Source: LMUY01 sp965199555 (GTDB lineage: Bacteria; Pseudomonadota; Alphaproteobacteria; Acetobacterales; Acetobacteraceae). From it: 64,000 bases of DNA. The notes below the pieces were generated by a model. It did not search any database. It was not told the DNA's origin and saw nothing but the letters and a program-made list of their open reading frames with translations. This document shows, in pieces, positions 51,257-59,649 of this stretch. A program made the position numbers and the translations under genes. The DNA lies in assembly GCA_965199555.1 (NCBI GenBank), contig CBDASJ010000026.1, positions 92,968 through 156,967 of the forward strand, written 5' to 3'. Every line of letters begins with the position of its first letter. Positions within the stretch are counted from its first letter, which is position 1.

Positions 51257-52194
51257 TAGCGGATCCTCGGGTCGAACACGGTGTACATCAGGTCCACGCC
51301 CAAATTCACCAGCACGTAGACAAAGGAGAAGATCAGCACCACGCCCTGGATGATCGGGTAGTCGCGGCGCAGGATGGCGTCCACCACCAGGCGCCCGACG
51401 CCGGGAATGGCGAACACGCTTTCCGTTACCACCGCGCCGCCGATCAGCCCGGCTACGCCCAGGCCGATCACGGTGACGATCGGCACCGCGGCGTTCTTCA
51501 AGGCATGGACGAACAGGATGGGCGACTGCCCGACGCCCTTGGCCCGCGCGGTGCGGACGTAGTCCTGGCTCAGCACCTCCAGCATGGTCGCCCGGGTGAT
51601 CCGTGCGATCAGCGCCACGAACGCGCCCCCCAGGGTCAGCGTCGGCAGGATCAGGTTGGACAGCCACGGCCACACGCCGTTGGCGAGCGGCGTGTAGCCC
51701 TGCACCGGCAGCCATTCCAGTTGCAGGGCGAAGGCGTAGGCCATCAGGTAGCCCACCACGAAGACGGGCACGGAAAAGCCGAACACCGCGAGCAGCATCA
51801 GCCCACGGTCGATCCAGGTGCCCTGCTTCCAGGCCGCGATCACCCCCATCGGGATCGCCACCACGATGGAGAACACCAGCGTCAGCACCATCAGCGACAG
51901 CGTCGGCTCCACCCGCTGCGCGATCATGTGGGTGACCGGCAGGTTGGTGAAGATCGACTGGCCCAAATCCCCGTGCAGCACATGCCACACCCACTCGCCG
52001 AAGCGGACCACGAACGGCCGGTCCAGGCCCAGCGATGCGCGGATGCGCTCCACGTCGGCCGGGCTCGCCTGGTCGCCGGCGATGATCGCCGCCGGGTCGC
52101 CCGGTGCCAGGTACAGCAGGCTGAACACGAACAAGGCGACGATTGCCATCACCGGGATGGTGGCGACCATGCGCCGGAGGATATAAGCGAACAT
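51253..52194 (-). CDS. Peptide ABC transporter permease, DppB type
   Basis: 313 residues starting with a membrane span (MFAYILRRMVATIPVMAIVALFVFSLLYLAPGDP), with a further five spans. The binding-protein-dependent loop is YVRTARAKGVGQSPILFVHALKNA, and the C-terminal DLMYTVFDPRIRY is the DppB hallmark. Its ATG shares one base with the solute-binding-protein stop (TGATG). Confidence 0.95.
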   Translation of the reverse strand: MFAYILRRMVATIPVMAIVALFVFSLLYLAPGDPAAIIAGDQASPADVERIRASLGLDRPFVVRFGEWVWHVLHGDLGQSIFTNLPVTHMIAQRVEPTLSLMVLTLVFSIVVAIPMGVIAAWKQGTWIDRGLMLLAVFGFSVPVFVVGYLMAYAFALQLEWLPVQGYTPLANGVWPWLSNLILPTLTLGGAFVALIARITRATMLEVLSQDYVRTARAKGVGQSPILFVHALKNAAVPIVTVIGLGVAGLIGGAVVTESVFAIPGVGRLVVDAILRRDYPIIQGVVLIFSFVYVLVNLGVDLMYTVFDPRIRY

Positions 52195-53783
52195 CAGGCC
52201 TTCTTGACGTCCCAGAACACCGGGAATGGCGCCTTGACCACGCCCGAGACATTTTTACGCCAGGCCTGGTAGCCGAGGAAGAACCCGGTCGGGCCGTAGA
52301 CCACGTCCTCGAACGCCGCCTTGTTGGTCTTGACCAGCGCAACCTTTTCCGCCGCGGCGTCCGGTGCCGCGTACCATTCCGCGATGCCGGCCTGCACCGC
52401 GTCTGATTTGGGCCAGCCGAACCAAGCCGAGTCACCCGTCGCCTGCAAGGCGGTGTAGGGCGCCGGGTTGATGCAGTCCGCGCCGGCATGCCAGGTGTGG
52501 AAGATGTTCCAGCCCCCCTGGGCGACCGGATCCTTCTTCGCCCGGCGCGCGCCGACCGTGCCCCAATCCAACGCCTGGTAGTCCACGTTCATGCCGATGC
52601 GCGCCAGCATGTCCGCCGTCACGTCGCCTTCCGCCTTGGTGATCGCCACGTCGGTGGCGACGCACAGCGCGATCTTCTCGCCGTTATAGCCTGCCTCCTT
52701 CAGCAGGGCCTTCGCCGCGTCGTATTTGCGCGGCCCTTCCAGGATTTCCCCACCCTCGGTGGTGAAGGCCGGCGTGCCCGGCGTGAAATAGGAGGGACAC
52801 GCCTTCCACAGCGCCCGGTCGTCCCCGACCACGGCCCGCATGTAATCCTCCTGGCTCAACGCCATCATCACGGCGCGTCGGACCCGCACGTCGTTGAATG
52901 GCGGCTGCAAATGGTTGAACCGCAGCGAGCCGATGTTGCCCAGCGGGTCGGCGATGTCGACCGCGAGGGCGCTGTTCTTCCGCAGCAGCGGCACCAAGTC
53001 CGGGATGGGGTTTTCCCACCAATCGACCTCGCCACGCTGCAACGCGCTGGCGGCGGTGGCGGGGTCGGTGATGATGTTCCACTCGATCCGGTCGAAATAC
53101 ATCCGCTTGCCGCCCGCCGACCAGTCCGCCGGCTCCGGCCGGGGCTGGTAGTCGTCGAACCGGGTGAACACGGCCATGCTGCCCGGCACCCAGCTTCCCC
53201 GGTCGAACTTCATCGGGCCGGAGCCGACGAACTCCGCGATCAGCTTGAACGGGTCGGTCGCGGCGATGCGCTCCGGCATGATCAGCGCCATCGGCGCGTT
53301 GGACTTGCCCAGCGCGAACAGCATCTTCGGGAACGGCTTGGTCATCCGGATGCGGAAGGTCAGGTCGTCCGGCCCCTCCATCGCGACCAACTGGGCGGCG
53401 ATGATCTGCCCCATGGAGTCGCGCACCATCCAGCGCTTGAGGCTGGCGACGATGTCCTTGGGCAGGACCTTTTCGCCGTCGTGGAACTTGAGGCCGGGGC
53501 GCAGCCGGAACGTCCAGGTCTTGCCGTCGTCCGACACCTCCGACCCTTCGGCCATTTGCGGCATCGGTTGCTGCGTGCTGGTGACGCCATACAGCGTATC
53601 CCACACCATCATCGCGGCGTTGCGCACGACGTATTGGGTGCCTGCCACGGCATCCAGGCTCGATAAATTGGCCTGCGGGATGAAGCGAAGCACCTTGGTG
53701 TTCTGCGCCAAGGACAGCCGGGGCGCGGCAAGGGTTGCGGCGGCAAGGCCGGTCGTGGCGGACAGGAAATGCCGGCGCTTCAT
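52194..53783 (-). CDS. Peptide ABC transporter substrate-binding protein (family 5), Tat signal
   Basis: 529 residues. The N-terminal MKRRHFLSATTGLAAATLAAPRLSLA has a twin-arginine RRxFL motif, so export is probably by Tat. The SBP_bac_5 fold follows, with PQMAEGSEVSDDGKTWTFRLRPGLKFHDGEKV, DVRVRRAVMMALSQEDY and a C-terminal domain closing at FWDVKKA. It binds peptides for the DppBC permease. ATG 53783 is used; the frame continues upstream without a better start. First gene of the operon, with its promoter in 53784-53891. Confidence 0.93.
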   Translation of the reverse strand: MKRRHFLSATTGLAAATLAAPRLSLAQNTKVLRFIPQANLSSLDAVAGTQYVVRNAAMMVWDTLYGVTSTQQPMPQMAEGSEVSDDGKTWTFRLRPGLKFHDGEKVLPKDIVASLKRWMVRDSMGQIIAAQLVAMEGPDDLTFRIRMTKPFPKMLFALGKSNAPMALIMPERIAATDPFKLIAEFVGSGPMKFDRGSWVPGSMAVFTRFDDYQPRPEPADWSAGGKRMYFDRIEWNIITDPATAASALQRGEVDWWENPIPDLVPLLRKNSALAVDIADPLGNIGSLRFNHLQPPFNDVRVRRAVMMALSQEDYMRAVVGDDRALWKACPSYFTPGTPAFTTEGGEILEGPRKYDAAKALLKEAGYNGEKIALCVATDVAITKAEGDVTADMLARIGMNVDYQALDWGTVGARRAKKDPVAQGGWNIFHTWHAGADCINPAPYTALQATGDSAWFGWPKSDAVQAGIAEWYAAPDAAAEKVALVKTNKAAFEDVVYGPTGFFLGYQAWRKNVSGVVKAPFPVFWDVKKA

Positions 53784-53891
53784 GATGCCATCCCAACAAG
53801 TGGTCGGTCGCGTCTGATGCATGGCTGCCATGACCCGGGGGCAGCCGACGCGGACCCTAGCGGCAGTTGGGCGCCGTGCAAACTGCCAAAT

Positions 53892-55547
53892 CTAGCCGTG
53901 GCGGCGGGCGCGTGGCTTTGCATCCGGCCGCGGCTTGGCGTGGAACGGCCGTTCCCGCGCCGCCATGGGGCCGTCGCCGGCGGGGGTGATGCGCGGGTCG
54001 CCCGGCCCGGCACCTGCGGTGGCCGCGGCAAAGGCGGCGCTGGCGGCACGGCTGATCTCGAACCGCGTGTCCGTGTCGAACACGCGAATGGCGCCGATCT
54101 CGCGCTTGGTCACGTTGCCCATGCGGCAGATCAGCGGCACCAGCCATTTCGGATCGGCCTTGTCCCGGCGGCCGACGGCGACGCGGAACTGCACGAAGTC
54201 ACCCGGCGCCCGCGGCGCCACGGCGCGCGGCGGTTGCGGCGCGTCGACGACCACGGGGGTCAGCGCTTCCGGCGGCGGCAGGCGAGCGCGGTGCAGGCGC
54301 AGCAGGGCGGCGGCGACGGCCAGGGGTTCGTGGCCGGCCAGCAGCGCCTCCGCTTCGACGCGCTCCGCACCTTCGGGCGGCGCGAACATCGGATCATCGG
54401 ACAGGCGTTCGCGATCGCGGGCGTGGATTTCGTCGGCACCGGGCGCGCCGGACCAGGTCGCCCGCACCCGGGCGGCGTTCAGCACCTGCTCCGCCCGGCG
54501 GCGCTTCGGGTGCGGCACGATCAGCGCGGACACGCCCTTGCGCCCCGCTCGGCCGGTCCGCCCGCTGCGGTGCAGCAGGGTCTCGGGGTTGGTGGGCAGA
54601 TCGGCATGCACTACCAGGTCCAGCTCCGGCAGGTCCAGGCCGCGCGCCGCCACGTCGGTGCATACGCCCACCCGGGCGCGGCCGGCGCGCAGCGAGTCGA
54701 GCGCGGCGGTGCGGTCGTGCTGGCTGAGCTCGCCGGACAGCATGACGGCGGCGAAGCCCCGCTCCACCAGCGCCATGTGCAGCCGCTTGGTGCCTTCACG
54801 GGTGGCACAGAAAACCAGCGCGCCGGGGGCGTCATACCAGCGCAGCAGGTTGACCAGCGCGGCGCCCGCCTCGTGGGCCGGCACGGCGATGGCGCGATAT
54901 TCAATGTCGGTATGCGGCTGCGCCCGGTCGATCGTGTCGATGCGCAGGGCGTCGCGCTGGTAGCGCCGGGCCAGGGCGGCGATGTCGTGCGGGATGGTGG
55001 CGGAAAACAGCAGGGTGCGGCGTTCGGTGGGCGCGGCGGCGAGGATGAACTCCAGCTCCTCCTGGAAGCCGAGGTCGAGCATCTCGTCGGCCTCGTCCAG
55101 CACCACGACCTTCAGCGCCGCGAGGTCCAGGTTGCCGCGCCGCAGGTGGTCACCCAGCCGTCCCGGCGTGCCCACCACGACGTGGCAGCCCGCCGCCAGC
55201 GCGCGCGCTTCCCGCCGGATGTCCATGCCGCCCACGCAGGCAGCGATGCGCGCGCCGGCGTATAGCCAGGACAATTCGGCCTGGACCTGCAACGCCAGCT
55301 CCCGGGTGGGCGCGACCGCGAGCGCCACCGGCGCACCCGGCCGCGGCAACTGCCCGTCGGGCATCAGCGTCGGCGCGGCGGCGAGGCCGAAGGCCACGGT
55401 CTTGCCCGACCCGGTGCGCGCCGACACCAGCAGGTCCCGCCCGTCCGCCGCCGCATCGAGCACGGCGGATTGCACGGCGGTCGGCTCGTCATATCCGCGC
55501 GCCACCAGGGCGGCGTCGAGCACGGGATGGACTGGGGGGAACGGCAT
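53892..55547 (-). CDS. DEAD-box RNA helicase with DbpA-like RNA-binding domain
   Basis: 551 residues. Helicase motifs: Q motif region, motif I SARTGSGKTVAF, PTRELALQ, motif II VLDEADEMLDLG, SATIP, then the second RecA domain with LVFCATREGTKRL and HRSGRTGRAG. The C-terminal part (about 440-510) resembles the DbpA RNA-binding domain (VQFRVAVGRRDKADPKWLVPLICRMGNV, IGAIRVFDTDTRFEI), ending in a basic tail. Probably remodels rRNA during ribosome assembly. Confidence 0.93.
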   Translation of the reverse strand: MPFPPVHPVLDAALVARGYDEPTAVQSAVLDAAADGRDLLVSARTGSGKTVAFGLAAAPTLMPDGQLPRPGAPVALAVAPTRELALQVQAELSWLYAGARIAACVGGMDIRREARALAAGCHVVVGTPGRLGDHLRRGNLDLAALKVVVLDEADEMLDLGFQEELEFILAAAPTERRTLLFSATIPHDIAALARRYQRDALRIDTIDRAQPHTDIEYRAIAVPAHEAGAALVNLLRWYDAPGALVFCATREGTKRLHMALVERGFAAVMLSGELSQHDRTAALDSLRAGRARVGVCTDVAARGLDLPELDLVVHADLPTNPETLLHRSGRTGRAGRKGVSALIVPHPKRRRAEQVLNAARVRATWSGAPGADEIHARDRERLSDDPMFAPPEGAERVEAEALLAGHEPLAVAAALLRLHRARLPPPEALTPVVVDAPQPPRAVAPRAPGDFVQFRVAVGRRDKADPKWLVPLICRMGNVTKREIGAIRVFDTDTRFEISRAASAAFAAATAGAGPGDPRITPAGDGPMAARERPFHAKPRPDAKPRARRHG

Positions 55548-55682
55548 GGGCGGGACTTAGGGCAAGCGGGGATGCGACGCCAGTCGAGGCACCGGGATGA
55601 CGGCCGTGTTCGCGTTGCCCTTTACCAGCTCGATGTGACGGGTATCGTGATCTTCTCGGTGGAATAGGCAGGAGAGTGAGGT

Positions 55683-55883
55683 TTGACCGATGCTCATACC
55701 CCGGAGGCGCAGGCGACCCGCCCCATCCTGATCAAGCGCTACGCCCGTGCGCGCCTTTATGACACCGCGGCCGCCCAATACACGACGGTGGACGAGTTGC
55801 GTAATTGGTCCGCGCGGGGTGTGGGCTTTTCCGTGCTAGACACCGAAACCGGTGACGATGTGACACAAGTCCTACTGGCCTGA
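55683..55883 (+). CDS. Short PHB_acc_N (PhaR-like DNA-binding) protein
   Basis: 66 residues that match only the N-terminal DNA-binding domain of the polyhydroxyalkanoate regulator PhaR: ILIKRYARARLYDTAAAQYTTVDELRNWSARG followed by FSVLDTETGDDVTQVLL. The C-terminal PHB-granule-binding region is absent, and there is only 15 bp to the convergent gene, so no continuation is possible. No PHA genes are nearby. The start appears to be TTG 55683 preceded by GAGAGTGAGG. Confidence 0.75.
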   Translation: MTDAHTPEAQATRPILIKRYARARLYDTAAAQYTTVDELRNWSARGVGFSVLDTETGDDVTQVLLA

Positions 55884-55898
55884 CCGCGGGCGTCGGGC

Positions 55899-56681
55899 CT
55901 ACACGCGTCCACGCAACGCCGCAGCGATGACGGCGAGCCGATCCGCCAATCCATGGGGCGACGCCATCACCAGTCGATTTGGCTGACGCCGTAGATCTCG
56001 GCGGGCAAAGGCTGCCGGCAATGCCGCCGCCAAGGTAACTCCAGCACGATAGCGCGAGCCGAGCAGGGCCTCGCCCTCCTTCGCCAGGGTTCGCAGCACC
56101 GGATGCAGCGCCACGGCCGTGGGTGCGGCGATGACGGCTTCCGGCGATAGGCCATGCGCCGCGAGCAGGTCGTCCGGCAGCAGGCAGAGGCCCAACCGCG
56201 CTTGCGGCACCACGCTGCGCAGCACGCCGGCGGCGCCATAGGCCGCCCCCAACATGCGCAGCCGCGCGTCATCCACGCCAAGCAAGCGGCCGGCGGCGTG
56301 GGCCAAGGCGCCGGGGCCGGCCAGCAACCAGGCACGCCACTCCGCGACGCTGTCGAACTCGGTTTCCTCGCGCGCGTCGAGCACCGAAAGCAGGTCTGCC
56401 GGGTCGAGCGCCCCCGCGTCCAACAGGGCGGAGAGCGGCGTCGCGACCTCATGCGACTTGCGGGCGCCTTCCACCACCTCCCGCCACCATTGCAGGCGGA
56501 TCAGCGCCATGGTCGGCTCCCGCGCCGCTTCGCGGGCGCGAGCCGTCTCGTGGTTGAACGCGTACAGGGCGAACAGCGCTTCGCGGCGGTCGGCCGGAGC
56601 GAACAGCGCCGTCAGAAAGCGGTCCGGGTCCGCGCGGCGCACCAGCGTGCCGAGCGGCGACAGGGAAGCTGGCGAGGACAT
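55899..56681 (-). CDS. Squalene/phytoene synthase-family protein (NDUFAF6-like)
   Basis: 260 residues. The family fold is shown by FLTALFAPADRREALFALYAFNHETARAREAAREPTMALIRLQWWREVVEGA, the typical alphaproteobacterial NDUFAF6-like opening. The first Asp-rich DDxxD motif of real prenyl synthases is missing (FNHETARARE instead), so a complex I assembly or accessory role is more likely than terpene synthesis. Convergent with the PhaR stub. Confidence 0.85.
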   Translation of the reverse strand: MSSPASLSPLGTLVRRADPDRFLTALFAPADRREALFALYAFNHETARAREAAREPTMALIRLQWWREVVEGARKSHEVATPLSALLDAGALDPADLLSVLDAREETEFDSVAEWRAWLLAGPGALAHAAGRLLGVDDARLRMLGAAYGAAGVLRSVVPQARLGLCLLPDDLLAAHGLSPEAVIAAPTAVALHPVLRTLAKEGEALLGSRYRAGVTLAAALPAAFARRDLRRQPNRLVMASPHGLADRLAVIAAALRGRV

Positions 56682-56775
56682 GCAACGCAGATGGGGTCTG
56701 GCGCGCTTGACGGGAGGGATAACCCGGCAGGATGGTCCGCGACCCCCTTCCGATCCGACCCTCAGGAGAATGCCA

Positions 56776-57378
56776 ATGGCTTTCGAACTCCCCCCGCTGC
56801 CCTACTCCCATTCCGCCCTGGCCGGCGCCGGCATGTGCCAGGAAACCATGGAGCTGCACCACGACAAGCATCACCAGGCCTATGTCACCGCGCTGAACGG
56901 CTTCGTCGAGAAGGACCCGGCGCTGCAAGGCAAGTCGCTGGAGGACATCGTCAAGAGCACCGCCAAGGAAGGCGGGCCGGTGTTCAACAACGCCGGGCAG
57001 CATTGGAACCACATCCTGTTCTGGCAGGCGATGAGCCCCACGGAAGGCGGCAAGATCCCGTCCCGGCTGGAAGCCAAGATCACCGAGGACCTCGGCGGCG
57101 TCGACAAGTTCAAGGAGGCGTTCAAGACCGCCGCGACCACGCAGTTCGGCTCCGGCTGGGCCTGGCTGGTGCTGGGGACGGACGGCAAGCTGAAGGTGAC
57201 CAAGTCGCCCAACGGCTCCAACCCGCTGGCAACCGGCGAGGGCAAGGCGCTGCTCGGCATCGACGTGTGGGAGCACAGCTACTACCTGGATTTCCGCAAC
57301 CGCCGTCCGGACTATGTGACCAACTGGCTGGACAAGCTGGCAAACTACGCGTTCGCCGAAAGCCAGATGTCCGCCTGA
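56776..57378 (+). CDS. sodB: Superoxide dismutase, Fe-type
   Basis: 200 residues. Metal ligands: His28 in ELHHDKHHQAYV, His in NNAGQHWNHILFW, and Asp and His in DVWEHSYYLDF. The Gln in NNAGQHW is characteristic of iron SODs. Detoxifies superoxide in the cytoplasm. ATG 56776 is chosen over ATG 56770 because AGGAG lies about seven bases upstream. A 10-bp terminator stem follows. Confidence 0.95.
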   Translation: MAFELPPLPYSHSALAGAGMCQETMELHHDKHHQAYVTALNGFVEKDPALQGKSLEDIVKSTAKEGGPVFNNAGQHWNHILFWQAMSPTEGGKIPSRLEAKITEDLGGVDKFKEAFKTAATTQFGSGWAWLVLGTDGKLKVTKSPNGSNPLATGEGKALLGIDVWEHSYYLDFRNRRPDYVTNWLDKLANYAFAESQMSA

Positions 57379-57386
57379 TTGGCTTT

Positions 57387-57415
57387 GTCGGCCCGCTGGA
57401 GCATGGCGGGCCGAC
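57387..57415 (+). terminator. Terminator after sodB
   Basis: GTCGGCCCGC at 57387-57396 pairs perfectly with 57406-57415 around a nine-base loop. It is followed by TGTTCTGT and starts eight bases after the sodB stop. Confidence 0.8.
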
Positions 57416-57442
57416 TGTTCTGTCGTGTGGGAGCGTTGGCCT

Positions 57443-57688
57443 ATGATCCGCCTTGCCCTGGGCCTCGTCTGCCTGGCCTGCCTTGCGGGGTGCAACACCA
57501 CTGTCGCTCCCAACGTGGCCCTGGGTGGTCCCGCACTGATATCCGGAAAGTCGCCTCCGGCCGCCTTGGCGGCGCATAGCGAGCCGGAGCCGGTGAACAG
57601 CCTGCCGCCAGGCGCAGCAGGGATCGGGGCCGGCCCGTTGGCCACGGCACCGAACATCGCCAGCGCCACCGTTAGGCTGCCGTACTAA
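57443..57688 (+). CDS. Small lipoprotein
   Basis: 81 residues. The signal peptide MIRLALGLVCLACLAGC ends with a clear lipobox (CLAGC), followed by a low-complexity Pro/Ala/Gly mature part. No recognised family. ATG 57443 is used; an ATG-less extension to 57425 is possible. Lies between the sodB terminator and a REP-like hairpin. Confidence 0.6.
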   Translation: MIRLALGLVCLACLAGCNTTVAPNVALGGPALISGKSPPAALAAHSEPEPVNSLPPGAAGIGAGPLATAPNIASATVRLPY

Positions 57689-57700
57689 GGCTGTCACCCT

Positions 57701-57726
57701 ACCCTCTCCCGGCAGCGGGAGAGGGT
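57701..57726 (+). repeat. REP-like palindrome, possible terminator
   Basis: ACCCTCTCCCG pairs with CGGGAGAGGGT around GCAG and is followed by TTTTC. Sequence core CCCTCTCCCG matches the elements at 49193-49348, so it is probably a member of the same dispersed family recruited as a terminator for the small lipoprotein. Confidence 0.7.
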
Positions 57727-57809
57727 TTTCTACGGGTTACCAAACACGTTCGGCAGACTGCGAAGTTAGCCGGCTTGCCACGGGGCGGCGCGCGCGCCAG
57801 ACAGCCCGC

Positions 57810-58613
57810 ATGGCTCCTCCCTTGTTGCTGCTGCAAGACATTCACGCCACCCTGGGCACCCAGGCCTTGCTGGACGGCGCATCCATCGGCGTCGGCGCGG
57901 GTGAGCGCATTTGCCTGGTCGGCCGCAACGGGTCCGGCAAATCCACCTTGTTGAAGATCGCCGCCGGCCTGATGCGGTCGGATGGCGGCACCCGCTTCGT
58001 CCAGCCGGGCACCACTGTACGCTACCTGCCGCAGGAGCCGGACCTATCGGGCTTTGCCACGACGCTGGACTACGTGCAGGCCGGGCTCGGGCCGGGCGAC
58101 GACGAACATCGCGGCCCGGCCCTGCTCGACCGGCTGGGGCTGACCGGTTACGAGGATCCGGCGCATCTGTCCGGCGGGGAGGCCCGCCGCGCGGCGTTGG
58201 CCCGGGTGCTGGCCCCTGCCCCGGACCTGCTGCTGCTGGACGAGCCGACCAACCACCTCGACCTGCCGGCCATCGAGTGGCTGGAGAAGGAGCTGGCGTC
58301 CTCCCGCGCCGGCATCGTGCTGATCAGCCATGACCGCCGCATGCTGCAAACCGTCGGCCGCGCCGTGGTGTGGCTGGAAGGCGGCATCACCCGGCGGATG
58401 GATCGCGGCTTCGAGCATTTCGAGGCCTGGCGCGAAGAGGTGGCCGAGCAGGAGGCACGCGACCGGCAGAAGCTCAACCGCCAGATCGTGCGGGAAGAGC
58501 ATTGGATCACCTATGGCGTCACCGCCCGGCGCAAGCGCAACGTCCGCCGCGTTGCCGAACTGGCCGCCCTGCGCCAGAAGCGACGGGACGCCGGCGGCCC
58601 GGCGCCACGCTGA
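57810..58613 (+). CDS. ABC-F ATPase (Uup type), N-terminal half, frameshifted
   Basis: 267 residues containing the first nucleotide-binding domain and linker start: GRNGSGKSTLLK, LSGGEARRAALARVL, LLLLDEPTNHLD. It ends at TGA 58613, shortly after GVTARRKRNVRRVAELAALRQKRRD. In Uup proteins this linker continues into the second ATPase domain, which here continues in another frame (-1) without a break in similarity. A one-base deletion or sequencing error in the GC-rich stretch 58585-58605 explains it. See the next entry. Confidence 0.8.
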   Translation: MAPPLLLLQDIHATLGTQALLDGASIGVGAGERICLVGRNGSGKSTLLKIAAGLMRSDGGTRFVQPGTTVRYLPQEPDLSGFATTLDYVQAGLGPGDDEHRGPALLDRLGLTGYEDPAHLSGGEARRAALARVLAPAPDLLLLDEPTNHLDLPAIEWLEKELASSRAGIVLISHDRRMLQTVGRAVVWLEGGITRRMDRGFEHFEAWREEVAEQEARDRQKLNRQIVREEHWITYGVTARRKRNVRRVAELAALRQKRRDAGGPAPR

Positions 58614-58636
58614 AGCTCGCCGCGGCGGAGGGCGAG

Positions 58637-59608
58637 ATGTCCGGCAAGCAGGTCGTGGTGGCGGAGCACGTCGGCCGTCGCTTCGGGGAGCGGCCGATCG
58701 TGGCCGACCTGTCGCTGCGGGTGCTGCGCGGGGATCGGCTGGGCATCATCGGGCCGAACGGTGCCGGCAAGACCACGCTGCTGCGGCTGCTGACCGGGCT
58801 GGACCAGCCGGATGCCGGCTCCGTCGTGCTGGGCACCAACCTGCAACCCGTCACGCTCGACCAGCAGCGCGCCGCGCTCGATCCGGACCGCACGTTGCAG
58901 GACATGCTGACGGGCGGGGATGGCGACCAAGTGACGGTGGCCGGGCAGAAGCGCCACGTGGTCGGCTACATGAAGGACTTCCTGTTCCGCCCGGAGCAGG
59001 CCCGCACGCCCGTGGGCATGCTGTCAGGCGGGGAGCGCGGCCGGCTGCTGCTGGCCTGCGCCCTGGCCAGGCCGTCCAACCTGCTGATCCTGGACGAGCC
59101 CACCAACGATCTGGACCTGGAAACGCTGGACCTGTTGCAGGAGCTGCTGGCCGACTACCCCGGCACGGTGCTGCTGGTCAGCCACGACCGCGACTTCCTG
59201 GACCGGGTGGTGACCTCCACCCTGGCGTCCGAGGGGCGCGGCCGGTGGGTGGAATATGCCGGCGGCTACACCGACATGCTGGCCCAGCGCGGTCCGGTTG
59301 AAACGGAAACGCTGCGGCAGGCCGGCAAGCCCGGCAAGCCGCGCGGCTCGGCCCGCGGACCGAAGATGTCCTTCAAGGACCGGCTGGCGCTCGAGTCGCT
59401 GCCGCAGGAAATGTCCGCGCTGGAAGCCCGCATCGGCAGCCTGCAAACGGAACTGGCCGACCCGGACCTGTATCGCCGCCGGGCAACGCGGTTCAAGGAA
59501 GCCACGGCGGCGCTGGCCACGGCACAGTCACAGTTGAGCGCGGCGGAAGAACGTTGGTTGGCTTTGGAGACGATGCGGGAGATGGTGGCGGCCGGGGAAA
59601 GCGCGTAA
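58637..59608 (+). CDS. ABC-F ATPase (Uup type), C-terminal half
   Basis: 323 residues from ATG 58637. The open frame extends upstream through PGATLKLAAAEGEMSGK, the normal Uup linker, so the true gene is fused to the preceding half. Second ATPase domain: GPNGAGKTTLLRLL, LSGGERGRLLLACAL, LLILDEPTNDLDLETLDLLQELL. A C-terminal coiled-coil (LEARIGSLQTEL..., LATAQSQLSAAEERW) is the Uup signature for DNA binding. ATG 58637 has GGAGGG five bases upstream, so translation as a separate half-protein is possible. Confidence 0.8.
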   Translation: MSGKQVVVAEHVGRRFGERPIVADLSLRVLRGDRLGIIGPNGAGKTTLLRLLTGLDQPDAGSVVLGTNLQPVTLDQQRAALDPDRTLQDMLTGGDGDQVTVAGQKRHVVGYMKDFLFRPEQARTPVGMLSGGERGRLLLACALARPSNLLILDEPTNDLDLETLDLLQELLADYPGTVLLVSHDRDFLDRVVTSTLASEGRGRWVEYAGGYTDMLAQRGPVETETLRQAGKPGKPRGSARGPKMSFKDRLALESLPQEMSALEARIGSLQTELADPDLYRRRATRFKEATAALATAQSQLSAAEERWLALETMREMVAAGESA

Positions 59609-59649
59609 CCGGCACAACGCCCGCTCACGCCGTCCAGGAGAACGCTTCA

